NCBI GenBank assembly: GCA_029782365.1
Contig: JAKOUW010000143.1
Location: 62,001 to 126,000 of the forward strand
From: Chloroflexota bacterium
GTDB taxonomy: Bacteria; Chloroflexota; Anaerolineae; Anaerolineales; UBA4823
DNA length: 64,000 nucleotides
Direction of reading: 5' to 3'
The position numbers and the translations under genes were made by a program. Below are positions 14,573 through 23,137 of the stretch, piece by piece (within the stretch, counting starts at the first letter, position 1; every line of letters begins with the position of its first letter). A model generated the notes under the pieces. It was not told the origin of the DNA. It ran no database searches and saw nothing but the letters and a program-made list of their open reading frames with translations.

Positions 14573-16381
14573 ATGCCTCCCCAACCCGAGCCAGCGCCAG
14601 CAGAAGATAACTCCATTTACCGCGCCATCTTCGAAAACAGCCGGGATGCCATCATCTACGGCCTGCCCGACGGCACGGTGCTGCTGGCTAACCCTGCCGC
14701 CGAGCAGCTCCTGGGTTACAGCGAAGTCGAGCTGAAAGAGCACGGGCGCAGTTTGTTCATCAACCCGGCCGACGAGCGCTGGCCGGCGGCTTTGCAGGAG
14801 CGCGCCGAGACAGGCACGGCTTTTGCCGAGCTGAGCATGCGGCGCAAGGACGGCTGCATCATCCCGGTGGAAGTCACGACGCGCGTATTCAGCGATGCCC
14901 AGGGCGGCCAGCGCGCCGCCGCCTTCATCCGCGATATCAGCCAGCGCAAGCAGGCCGAGCAGGCTCAGCGCCAGCGCGAGCTGAGATTGCTCAAGGCCCT
15001 CGAAACTTCTTATGACGCCATTTACCAGCGCAATTTCGGTGAAACCGGATTTGCCTATCTCAGCCCGTCGTGCGAAAGCGTGATCGGTTATTCGCCGCAG
15101 GAGATGGCGGAATGGCCGAGCGATCATATTTTGGACCTTGTGCATCCGGACGACCTCGATCGCCTGCGCCAGCTCCGCCAGTCTGCCATCAGCGGCGCGG
15201 CCGGGCCGTTCAGCGTGGAATACCGCCTGCGGCGCAAAGACGGCAGTTACTGCTGGCTGCATGACAGTCTGAAAGCCTTGTTCGCCGAAGACGGCAAGTT
15301 ATCCGGCTGGATCGGCACGGTGCGCGACATCTCGGCCAGCAAAGCTGCCGAGCAGGCGCTGGCCAAGAGCGAGGCCAGCCTGCAGCAGGCTCAGCGCATC
15401 GCCCACATGGGAAGCTGGGAATGGGACCCCGCCGCCCAGTCGATCAGCGCTTCGCCGGAAAATTTCCGCCTGCTGGGCATCGAAAACAAACAGGCGGAGA
15501 GCAGTTTTATCCACATCGTCAAGAAATATATCCTGCGAGAAGACCGCCCAAAGGTTCTGCAGGTTGGCTGGCAGGGCGCCCTCAACAGCCAAACCGGACA
15601 GGAGGTGGAGTTTCGTGTCCGGCGCCCGGACGGCGAAATTCGCTGGATCCATGCCACCAGTGAGCCCGTCTTCGAAAATGATAAACTGGTGCGCATCCTC
15701 GGCGTCAACCAGGACATCACCGAGCAAAAACACAACCTGGAGCAGCTCGAGGCGTCGCTCAAAGAAAAAGAGATCCTGCTGCGCGAGGTGCACCACCGCG
15801 TGAAAAACAACCTGGCCTCGATCATCGGGCTGGTCAACCTGCAGCGCTCGGACATCCAGGACCCGCGGGTGCAGGCCGAGTTCGACGAACTGCGCGACCG
15901 CATCCAATCCATGGCCAGCGTGCACGACCTGCTGTACCGCTCGGCTTCGCTGGCGCACATCGATATGCAGGCCTATTTTGAACGCCTGGCGGCGGATTTA
16001 AAAGATGTGTATGACGCGCAGGACACCGCCCAACTGCAGGTCGAGGCGCAGGGTGTGGAAATGGAACCCGACCTGGCCATCCCCTGTGGGCTGATCGTCA
16101 CCGAGCTGGTCACCAATATCTTCAAATATGCCTTTCCGGCCGGCCTGCCGCGGCCCGGCCAGCCGGCCTGCCTGGTGCGCCTGCGCATCACGCACACCGG
16201 CGGGGAATACACTCTGTCGGTGAGCGACAACGGCGTCGGCCTGCCCGCCGGCCTGGACTGGCAGAAAGCCCCCAGCCTGGGCCTGCGCCTGGTGAGGATG
16301 CTGGGCATCTACCAACTGCGGGCCGAGATCCAGGTGGACAGCACAGCCGGTTTGAGCTTCACCCTGCGCTTCGAACAATGA
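14573..16381 (+). CDS. Cytoplasmic three-PAS sensor histidine kinase (HisKA_2 type)
   Basis: A 602-residue protein without membrane segments. Three PAS domains lie at about residues 10-125, 135-260 and 265-385; each ends in a PAC-like strand (AAFIRDISQRKQAEQ, GTVRDISASKAAEQ, LGVNQDITEQKH). The kinase core starts with LLREVHHRVKNNLASIIGLV, the HisKA_2 dimerisation/phosphorylation box, followed by an HATPase with an N-box around ELVTNIFKYAFP and a G-box DNGVGLPAG plus LGLRLV. Such kinases are soluble sensors of redox, ligand or light signals. No response regulator is adjacent. A TATAAT at 14558-14563 ends nine bases before the ATG, and there is no ribosome site, so a leaderless mRNA is possible. 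Confidence 0.9.
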   Translation: MPPQPEPAPAEDNSIYRAIFENSRDAIIYGLPDGTVLLANPAAEQLLGYSEVELKEHGRSLFINPADERWPAALQERAETGTAFAELSMRRKDGCIIPVEVTTRVFSDAQGGQRAAAFIRDISQRKQAEQAQRQRELRLLKALETSYDAIYQRNFGETGFAYLSPSCESVIGYSPQEMAEWPSDHILDLVHPDDLDRLRQLRQSAISGAAGPFSVEYRLRRKDGSYCWLHDSLKALFAEDGKLSGWIGTVRDISASKAAEQALAKSEASLQQAQRIAHMGSWEWDPAAQSISASPENFRLLGIENKQAESSFIHIVKKYILREDRPKVLQVGWQGALNSQTGQEVEFRVRRPDGEIRWIHATSEPVFENDKLVRILGVNQDITEQKHNLEQLEASLKEKEILLREVHHRVKNNLASIIGLVNLQRSDIQDPRVQAEFDELRDRIQSMASVHDLLYRSASLAHIDMQAYFERLAADLKDVYDAQDTAQLQVEAQGVEMEPDLAIPCGLIVTELVTNIFKYAFPAGLPRPGQPACLVRLRITHTGGEYTLSVSDNGVGLPAGLDWQKAPSLGLRLVRMLGIYQLRAEIQVDSTAGLSFTLRFEQ

Positions 16382-16397
16382 CGCGCTGAGGCTGCCA

Positions 16398-16540
16398 GCC
16401 AGGGCGCAGGGGTAATCGACGGGATGCAGGCGCGCAGGCCTACCCCTGCGCCCGTACCCAAAACCGCCCGGTGGCGGTAGGGGCGCAGGGGTAGGCCAAG
16501 GAGATCGACGGGTGAATATTTTCCCCTGCGCCCGTACGGC
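16398..16540. repeat. Dispersed intergenic repeat with inverted CGCAGGGGTA units
   Basis: The 190-base gap between the kinase and the beta-helix gene contains GGCGCAGGGGTA near 16402 and 16482 and its inverse CCCCTGCGCCCGTAC near 16443 and 16523, plus ATCGACGGG twice. The same units recur at about 38918-38970. It looks like a REP/MITE-type palindromic element between convergent genes. Confidence 0.6.
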
Positions 16541-16572
16541 GGAGACCGCGGATCCTGGCGCGATGGCGTGGA

Positions 16573-19500
16573 TTAACGCTGCAAATGCGGCAGGAACACC
16601 CGGCTGGCGGAACTGTAAAACACAAACACCTTGCCGGCGTCCTGGAATTTGGCCGGGTGGCCGGGCGCATCCACGCGGTACGAGCCGATGATCAGGTCGG
16701 CGCGGCCGTCGCCGTCCAGGTCGCCGGCCGCCACGTCTTTGCCGAGCTGGCTGACGCGCCCGGTCACCAGCGTCTGGGCGGCGTTCTCCAGGGGCAGGGT
16801 GCCGTGCAGGTTCAGCCCGCCCGCCAGCACAAAGGCCGCCCGGCTGGCAGGCGCGCCGATGAGCAGGTCGGGGCGGAAATCGCCGGTCACATCGCCCACG
16901 GCGAAGGCCTCAGCGCTGGCGCCGGTCAGCGTCAGGGCGGCGCTGGCGGCGGCGTCCAGGTCTTGCCCGGCGCTGAACGGCCCGGGGATGACATACAGCG
17001 CACTGCCCGAGCCCAGGATGAGGTCGTCGGCGCCGTCGCCGTTCAGGTCCATCACCGCCAGGCCGCCGGGCTGCAGGCCGCTGATGCGCAGGCTGGGGAA
17101 GGTGGCGCCCAGGTGCAGGGCGCCCGCCGAGAGCGGCCCGAGCAGAACGTAGGCGGTGGTGTCGCTGCGCGCCGCCAGGTCGAGCGTGGGGCCGGCGTCC
17201 AGGCGGCCGAGCGCCAGGCGTCCCAGGTGCGCGCCGGCGGCCGGGCCGAAGAGGGTGAAATCGGCGGGGGCGGAGGCCAGGTCGTGCAGGCCGGTCAGCG
17301 CGCGGCCGCCGAACATCACGAAGACCGCCCCGGCGGCCGCCGCCGCCCCATCCGCAGCCAGGGCGTCGCCCACCAGCAGGTCGTCCACGCCGTCGCCGTT
17401 GATGTCGCCCAGCGCCAGGGCGTTCTTGGCGGCGAAGGAGAGAAAATCTGCGCCGGGGGCGCGCAGGGCAAAGGCCGCGCTGGCGGTGGAGGTCAGCGTC
17501 ACGGTGCCGGTCAGCGCCGTCCCGCCCCACAGGGCAAAGGCGGTCGGGATGACCTGCCCGCCGCCGGCGTTATCGTCTTCATACGAGCCAAAAACCAGGT
17601 CGCGCCGGCCGTCGTGGTTGAGGTCGCCGGAGGCCAGCGCCGAGCCGATGTGCTGCAGGAGCAGGAGGCTCTTGACATCCAGGCTGGGCGGCGTGTTCAA
17701 CAGGTCCAGCGCGCCCCGCCGGCGCGTCCCGCCCGCCAGGCCGAAGACCCGCCCGGTGGCCAGCGGCGGATTGTCGAAATCCTCGGCCCAATCCTCGGCC
17801 GAGGTCAGCAGGTCAGGGCGGCCGTCGCCGTTGATATCGGCGCCCAGCACGGCGTAACCGATGTAATCGTTGGGCCCGTTGGAGCCAGGGTTCTCGGGCG
17901 GATTGCCCGGGCCAACCAGGGTAAAATCGGCGGGGGCGGCGTCCAGGTTGAGCAGGCGCTGGGGCGCGCCGGGGTACTCGTCGGCGCCCATGTCCACGCC
18001 GAACTGCCCGGAAGGTCCGGCCATCGGGCGCGGCTGGCCGTCGATGTCCGTGAGCGCGGCGCCGCGGTGCGCGCCGGCGTCGATCACCGGCGAGTTGACC
18101 GCCAGGTGCTCGCTGGCATCCAGCAGGGGGTTGAAGAACAGATTGCTGGCGTCTGGGCTGAAACCGGCGGCGTTCACGGCATTGTTCCAAAAATCGTTGT
18201 AGGTGATCGCGGCAGTCCCGGCGCTGATGTTCACGCCTGTCTTGGAGCCGGCGATGAGGCTGTTGGTCAGCGCCAGCGTCCCCGCCGAGCGCAGGCCCTG
18301 GCCTTTGTTGGCGTCGAAGGTGGTGTTGGCGATCGAGCCGCTGGAGGCATTATCGGCCCACAGACCGCCCACGCCGGCGTCGGTGTTGTAGTTGTAATTG
18401 TTCTTGATGACCGTGCTGCTGATGGCGAAGGTGCTGTGGATGGCCGCCAGCCCGCCGCCCAGGCCGTAAAGGGGAGTGTTGCCGGCGCCGTTGCCTTCGA
18501 TCCACACCCTATCCATCGACAGGCTGGAGTTCAGCAGGTACACGCCGCCGCCGTAGCCTTCCTGGTTGAGCGAGGTGTTGTTGCCCGTGATGCGCCCGCC
18601 GCGCAGGCGCAGGGCCGAGCCGCGCGCCGCCAGGCCGCCGCCGCTGCCGAAGATGGTGTAGCGGTTCGCCAGGTTATTGGTGACCAGGTTGTCTGCCAGC
18701 AGGCCCTGGCTGTTGTCGATCAGCAGGCCGCCGCCGTAGGTGTAGGCGTTGGTCGCCTGGTAGCTGAAAGCCGTGGCGTTGCCGTCGATGGTGTTGGCGG
18801 TCAGGGTGAAGGGACTGCTGGCCGAGAGGTACACCCCGCCGCCCTCGCCGCCGGCGGTGTAATTGTTCAGGTCGCCGTAGGCATTGGCCAAGTTGGCGCG
18901 GATCGTGTTGCCGCTCAGCACCACCGGGGCATTCTGCACCGAGACGCCCCCGCCCCAGCCCGCCGCGGGGGCGGCCCCCGGCCCGGCCGCGGCGGCGTTG
19001 GCGCGCAGGGTGTTGCCGCTCAGCCTGACCGGCCCGCCGCCCACCACCGCCACGCCCCCGCCGTAGCCGGAGCTGTCGCTGATGGTGTTGCTGATGATCG
19101 TATTGCCGGTCAGGATGGCCTGCGTGTTCTCCAGCTCGATGCCGCCGCCGGCGTCGGCGCCGCCCTGCAGGCGGTTGCGCTCCACCAGGTTGCCCTGCAA
19201 GAGCGGCGCGCCGTTCTGCACCCACACCCCGCCGCCGTACAGGTAGCCGGTGTTGTCGTGGATGTGGTTGGCGCGCACCACGGCGCTGGTGTTGGTCAGG
19301 CGCAGGCCGCCCCCGTGGTTGCCGCCGTGCGGCGCAGTCGCGCCGGAGATGTCAAAGCCCTCCAGCGTCGGCGCCACCTGGGCCGGCTGGCCGAACACCC
19401 CGCTGATGGACACCACCGAGAAATCGGGGTTGGCCGGGCGGATGAGCGTGAGGTTGTGCGCCGGGTCGCTGGCGCTCCAATCGGCGCAGGTGTAGCCGCC

Positions 19501-19779
19501 GGTCACCTGCAGGGTTTTGTCGATCAGCAGGTTGTTCTGGAAAGCCCCCACTACCTTGGATTCAATGTAGGTGCCGGCCGCCACCTTGAGCGTGTCGCCC
19601 GCCTGGGCGGCATCCACCGCCGCCTGGATGGTAGGGTAAAAGCCGGGGGCCGTGTTGCACACCCGCAGCTCGGCAGAGACTGCGGCTGGCGCCGCCAGCG
19701 GCGCCGAGGCCGGCGCAGCGGCCAGTGAGAACAGGACGAGTAACGAAACCAACCGCCAGGCCAGGCTGCGCTGGGACAT
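16573..19779 (-). CDS. Large secreted protein: parallel beta-helix plus FG-GAP repeats
   Basis: A 1068-residue exported protein. A signal peptide is followed by a right-handed beta-helix from about residue 45 to 580, with an FYPTIQAAVDAAQAGDTL opening, many GNTI/GGG turns and SGNTLRANA-like rungs, as in pectate-lyase-like surface proteins. From about 620 to 1060 at least five FG-GAP/integrin-alpha repeats carry calcium-binding loops such as DINGDGRPDLL, DLNHDGRRDLVFGS, DINGDGVDDLLVGD, DLNGDGADDLILGS and DLDGDGRADLIIGS. The protein is therefore probably a surface adhesin or glycan-binding protein; no catalytic residues are evident. The ATG at 19779 (MSQRS) is chosen because GGAAGG lies just upstream. 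Very high G+C has produced a long antisense open frame, which is rejected. Confidence 0.87.
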   Translation of the reverse strand: MSQRSLAWRLVSLLVLFSLAAAPASAPLAAPAAVSAELRVCNTAPGFYPTIQAAVDAAQAGDTLKVAAGTYIESKVVGAFQNNLLIDKTLQVTGGYTCADWSASDPAHNLTLIRPANPDFSVVSISGVFGQPAQVAPTLEGFDISGATAPHGGNHGGGLRLTNTSAVVRANHIHDNTGYLYGGGVWVQNGAPLLQGNLVERNRLQGGADAGGGIELENTQAILTGNTIISNTISDSSGYGGGVAVVGGGPVRLSGNTLRANAAAAGPGAAPAAGWGGGVSVQNAPVVLSGNTIRANLANAYGDLNNYTAGGEGGGVYLSASSPFTLTANTIDGNATAFSYQATNAYTYGGGLLIDNSQGLLADNLVTNNLANRYTIFGSGGGLAARGSALRLRGGRITGNNTSLNQEGYGGGVYLLNSSLSMDRVWIEGNGAGNTPLYGLGGGLAAIHSTFAISSTVIKNNYNYNTDAGVGGLWADNASSGSIANTTFDANKGQGLRSAGTLALTNSLIAGSKTGVNISAGTAAITYNDFWNNAVNAAGFSPDASNLFFNPLLDASEHLAVNSPVIDAGAHRGAALTDIDGQPRPMAGPSGQFGVDMGADEYPGAPQRLLNLDAAPADFTLVGPGNPPENPGSNGPNDYIGYAVLGADINGDGRPDLLTSAEDWAEDFDNPPLATGRVFGLAGGTRRRGALDLLNTPPSLDVKSLLLLQHIGSALASGDLNHDGRRDLVFGSYEDDNAGGGQVIPTAFALWGGTALTGTVTLTSTASAAFALRAPGADFLSFAAKNALALGDINGDGVDDLLVGDALAADGAAAAAGAVFVMFGGRALTGLHDLASAPADFTLFGPAAGAHLGRLALGRLDAGPTLDLAARSDTTAYVLLGPLSAGALHLGATFPSLRISGLQPGGLAVMDLNGDGADDLILGSGSALYVIPGPFSAGQDLDAAASAALTLTGASAEAFAVGDVTGDFRPDLLIGAPASRAAFVLAGGLNLHGTLPLENAAQTLVTGRVSQLGKDVAAGDLDGDGRADLIIGSYRVDAPGHPAKFQDAGKVFVFYSSASRVFLPHLQR

Positions 19780-19877
19780 GCTCACCTTCCGATCCATCAA
19801 CCAGCGAATTACCGATAAAACTTATCATTATAGGCGTATTATAATCCTGAACCACAGAAGGGGCGCGGAGGTGAATC

Positions 19878-19903
19878 AGGGCTTTACAAGGTCGTAAAGC
19901 CCT
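19878..19903. other. Perfect 10-bp stem-loop between divergent-end genes
   Basis: AGGGCTTTAC (19878-19887) pairs with GTAAAGCCCT (19894-19903) around AAGGTC. It lies between the end of the GH32 locus and the start of the beta-helix gene on the minus strand. It has no T-run, so terminator function is only a guess. Confidence 0.4.
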
Positions 19904-19970
19904 GCTGTCCAACACCCTGACCCTCACCCCGCTGGCGAGGGAAAGAATAATTTGGGGTGTGAGAAAAAAT

Positions 19971-21614
19971 TTATTTGAACGTAAAGGCAGCGGGATGGAT
20001 CGGATAAATCTCCAGGGATTTCAGCTTCACCTGCCCTCCTTCTGAAAACAGCTCCAGCCTTTGGCTTGAGGAGGCCGGGAAGACCTGGTCGGTGATCACG
20101 ACCAATCCGTTATCGGCAAATACTTCGATCGATGAGCGGTCCACAAAAATGTGGATGCTCAGTGTGGAGTTGGCGCCTGGCTCAAGATTGGCGGTGTGGA
20201 TGCCGGCGAAGGGCGGCTTGATGCTCATCTCGCCCACACCGCTGCGGTCGACAAAAAGCTGATGCGCCCTGGCATCATAACCCACCGCATACGCAGCGGC
20301 AGCATAATCTCCTTGACCGGTCTTCACTCGCAAGCCAAAGCGGTCCGCAGAAGGGATCTCAAGCGTAAATACAAGGCTGATTTCCAGGGTTTGCCCGCTG
20401 ATCGCGCTCAGAGGCAGAGCGCCAACCGGTATGAGCTGGGCAGGCAGCTGCCAGGCCGGGCCGCGTTGCGCCTGCAGTTCGGGCAGCGGCTGCTGCTGCA
20501 GGCGAATGCCTTGTGAGGTGGTCGCCAATGCCAGCAGGCGCGGCAGGGTGAAGCTGCCTCTGAAGCCGGTGGTCGGTGTATTCTGGGCGTAAGCCCAGTT
20601 GTTCATCCAGCCCAACCAGACTGCCCGGCCGCCCGGGACATTATTCCAGGCCTGGGCGGCGTAGAAATCAGCCCCGTAATCAGCCCACAGCACGCTAGAA
20701 GCAGGCGCCAGGCTGGTGAATTTTTGGCCGTCAAAATCGCCCACGAAATACTGGACTCCTGACCCGCTGGCCGGAGCGCCGGAGCCCACACCCACCGCCA
20801 GCAGCCAGCGAGTCTGCGGGCCGCCATCCACAGGCAGCTCCTGCAGTTCAGGGCATTCCCACACGCCGTACGTGGTACCAAAGCCAGGGCCAAACTCGCC
20901 GCTCGGGCTCCAGGTTTTTAAATCTGGAGAGGTGTAAAACAGGATTCTGTCCCTGGCGGCCACCAGCATCACCCAATGGCCGCCGCCACCCTGCGCATAC
21001 CAGAAGACCTTCGGGTCGCGGAAATCTTTGAGAGCGCCGGGCGCATTCAGCACCGGGTTACCGGCATATTTGGTCCAGGTGCGGCCATTATCCGTGCTGT
21101 ATGCCAGGCTTTGGCGTTGGGCGCCGTTCTGTTCATGGGTAAAGATGGCAATCATGGCGTTGGGCCCAAAACCGGCTGTGTTGGTTTTATCGACCACCGC
21201 GCTGCCAGAAAAAATATTCCCCAGGTCGTCCGGAGCCAGGGCCACCGGCAGGTACTGCCAGTTCAGCAGGTCGCGGCTGACAGCATGTCCCCAGTGCATG
21301 GGTCCCCAGACGGTGGCGTTGGGATTGTACTGGTAAAACAGGTGATATTCACCATCCAAATAGACCAGGCCGTTGGGGTCGTTCATCCAATTCGCCGGGG
21401 GGCTGAAATGGAATTGGGGACGAAAAGGCTCGCTGTCGGCCGGCGCCTGAAGCGCAGTTGGCGCTTCGCTCGGCTGGGTGGCGGCGGCCGGGGCGGCGGC
21501 GGTGACGCCGGTCACACTGCTGTCCGGCGCAGGAGTTGCTGTTGGAGCGCAGGCGGCCGCCATCAGCAAGAAGGGGATCAGCGATAACAAACCAAGCCAA
21601 ACGCTCTTTTTCAT
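19971..21614 (-). CDS. GH32 beta-fructosidase, predicted lipoprotein
   Basis: A 547-residue glycoside hydrolase family 32 enzyme. A lipoprotein signal ends at the lipobox LLMAAAC with C22 lipidated, followed by an Ala/Pro/Thr linker to about residue 60. The five-blade propeller carries WMNDPNG (nucleophile D79), FRDPKVF (transition-state stabiliser) and WECPEL (acid/base Glu). The C-terminal beta-sandwich includes FVDRSSIEVFADNG, typical of GH32. It should release fructose from sucrose, levan or inulin outside the cytoplasm; the exact specificity is not readable. It is the last gene of the fructan locus, and its ATG overlaps the preceding stop. Confidence 0.93.
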   Translation of the reverse strand: MKKSVWLGLLSLIPFLLMAAACAPTATPAPDSSVTGVTAAAPAAATQPSEAPTALQAPADSEPFRPQFHFSPPANWMNDPNGLVYLDGEYHLFYQYNPNATVWGPMHWGHAVSRDLLNWQYLPVALAPDDLGNIFSGSAVVDKTNTAGFGPNAMIAIFTHEQNGAQRQSLAYSTDNGRTWTKYAGNPVLNAPGALKDFRDPKVFWYAQGGGGHWVMLVAARDRILFYTSPDLKTWSPSGEFGPGFGTTYGVWECPELQELPVDGGPQTRWLLAVGVGSGAPASGSGVQYFVGDFDGQKFTSLAPASSVLWADYGADFYAAQAWNNVPGGRAVWLGWMNNWAYAQNTPTTGFRGSFTLPRLLALATTSQGIRLQQQPLPELQAQRGPAWQLPAQLIPVGALPLSAISGQTLEISLVFTLEIPSADRFGLRVKTGQGDYAAAAYAVGYDARAHQLFVDRSGVGEMSIKPPFAGIHTANLEPGANSTLSIHIFVDRSSIEVFADNGLVVITDQVFPASSSQRLELFSEGGQVKLKSLEIYPIHPAAFTFK

Positions 21615-23053
21615 CATTCCTCCGCATGAGGCAAGGTAAAAAGCCGGATGTTTTTGAAAAGCGCCTGCCCTTCGGAGACAAACAAGCCGAAGCGGCGCCG
21701 CGTGTAATTGAACATGCGCGTGCTCAACGCAATTTCATCATTGACATGCACTTCTAAAATCGTATCCTCTACAAACAGCGTGACGTGATAGTCTTGTTGG
21801 GGGTTTAAGGTGATCGGTCGTTCCATTTCGACCTCGTAAGGGAACATTTTCCCGCCGTCCTCGCACATGCGCAGGCCGGATTTAAACTGGATGCGCTCCC
21901 GGTTAGGTTCAAAACACAGGTAGTATCCGAGGTCGAATTTTTCATCCACCTGCAGGGCGATCCCCAACTGGCGCGGCGAACCTTCAAAACAAAAGTCTGC
22001 TTCCAATTTGCATGCTGGCGGAATCAGCGGGAGCAGAGCGCTGGCATACGCGTAGGGCGAAGACACCTGCGCCGCCTCAGCCTGCACAAGCCAGGGGCCG
22101 TTCAGCGGATCAATCTCTACTGCTTTTGACTCGCTGAATGCATTTTTGATGGAAGCGGGTGCGGTGACCGAAAGCGTGCCATCCGAATTCTGGATCAGTT
22201 GGTGGACGATCATGCTGCCTCCCCAGTCCCAGGTATTGTAGTCAAACCCAAAATCCTGCTGGGGATTGAAATTCCAGAGGTTGTATTCTCGGGTTGGATT
22301 CCACGCATAGATAAAGCGGTCGACTCCATCCGTTCCGGTTTTGGCGGCATAAAAGGCGCGCGTGTCAAATGTGTCCCGCTCCGGAGTGGTCCACGGGCCG
22401 TTCAATGACCTGCTCATGCGGTAATACGTCTGGAAGCGGTCTGTGTACGCCGAAAAAATCAAGTAATACCAATCACCCAGCTTAAACAGGTCGGGACATT
22501 CATGCGCGCTTTGGTGAATGCCCGGCGCATAGAGCGGCTGGTCATAGGTCCAGGTTTTTAAATCTTTGGAAACGCATTTCCCCACGCAGCCTTTGCGCAT
22601 GGTCTTGCCGCGCTGCTGGGCGGCCACCAGCATCCAGTACTGCTGTTCCTCATCATTCCAGAAAACAAATGGGTCGCGCCAATCGGACATTTCATAGATC
22701 GCGCCGTCCGCCATGAAGGTTTCTTCCGGCAGTTCGGTCCATGTGTGCAAATCCGGGCTGACGGCATGGCAGATCATTTGTTTTTCGGGGACAGCCTGGT
22801 GGTCAAACTGGCAGTAAAACATGTGGTATACGGCGCCAATTTTCAAAACGCTGCCTGTCCCGCCCTGAATATGCGTGGGATGCTCTTCAAAGTGCAAATG
22901 ATCCGGCGTGGTGAGCATGTGCCAGCCATCGATGCGCTCCGCTCCACGATAGTCACGCCAGATTTTTAAATAAAAAGGCTTGAAAAGGCCGCCGTCATAA
23001 AAGGGGATCACATCCCCCACAAACGCATTTTCCGGGCGATAAAATACAGCCAT
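21614..23053 (-). CDS. GH32-type fructosidase, cytoplasmic, divergent subgroup
   Basis: A 479-residue enzyme without a signal peptide. It belongs to a divergent GH32 branch: the nucleophile is D14 in FVGDVIPFYDGG instead of the classical NDPNG, followed by MSDWRDPFVFW (RDP motif) and HECPDLFKLG (acid/base Glu). The C-terminal sandwich ends with TILEVHVNDEIALSTR. Intracellular members of this type act on short fructo-oligosaccharides or sugar conjugates, which fits the adjacent importer. GGGAGACGGAG precedes the ATG. It overlaps the following GH32 lipoprotein gene by ATGA. Confidence 0.85.
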   Translation of the reverse strand: MAVFYRPENAFVGDVIPFYDGGLFKPFYLKIWRDYRGAERIDGWHMLTTPDHLHFEEHPTHIQGGTGSVLKIGAVYHMFYCQFDHQAVPEKQMICHAVSPDLHTWTELPEETFMADGAIYEMSDWRDPFVFWNDEEQQYWMLVAAQQRGKTMRKGCVGKCVSKDLKTWTYDQPLYAPGIHQSAHECPDLFKLGDWYYLIFSAYTDRFQTYYRMSRSLNGPWTTPERDTFDTRAFYAAKTGTDGVDRFIYAWNPTREYNLWNFNPQQDFGFDYNTWDWGGSMIVHQLIQNSDGTLSVTAPASIKNAFSESKAVEIDPLNGPWLVQAEAAQVSSPYAYASALLPLIPPACKLEADFCFEGSPRQLGIALQVDEKFDLGYYLCFEPNRERIQFKSGLRMCEDGGKMFPYEVEMERPITLNPQQDYHVTLFVEDTILEVHVNDEIALSTRMFNYTRRRFGLFVSEGQALFKNIRLFTLPHAEE

Positions 23054-23137
23054 CTCCGTCTCCCATTGGCTGGCAGAGTATCAATCCTGAAGGTCCATGC
23101 GGCCAGCCGCAGATCGACCAGCTTCACTTGTTGAGCG

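Noticed and set aside
16585..19728. 1047-codon open frame on the + strand opposite the beta-helix gene
   Set aside because: It mirrors the high-G+C minus-strand gene; its translation is Gly/Arg/Ala/Gln low-complexity, with no domains and no ribosome site.
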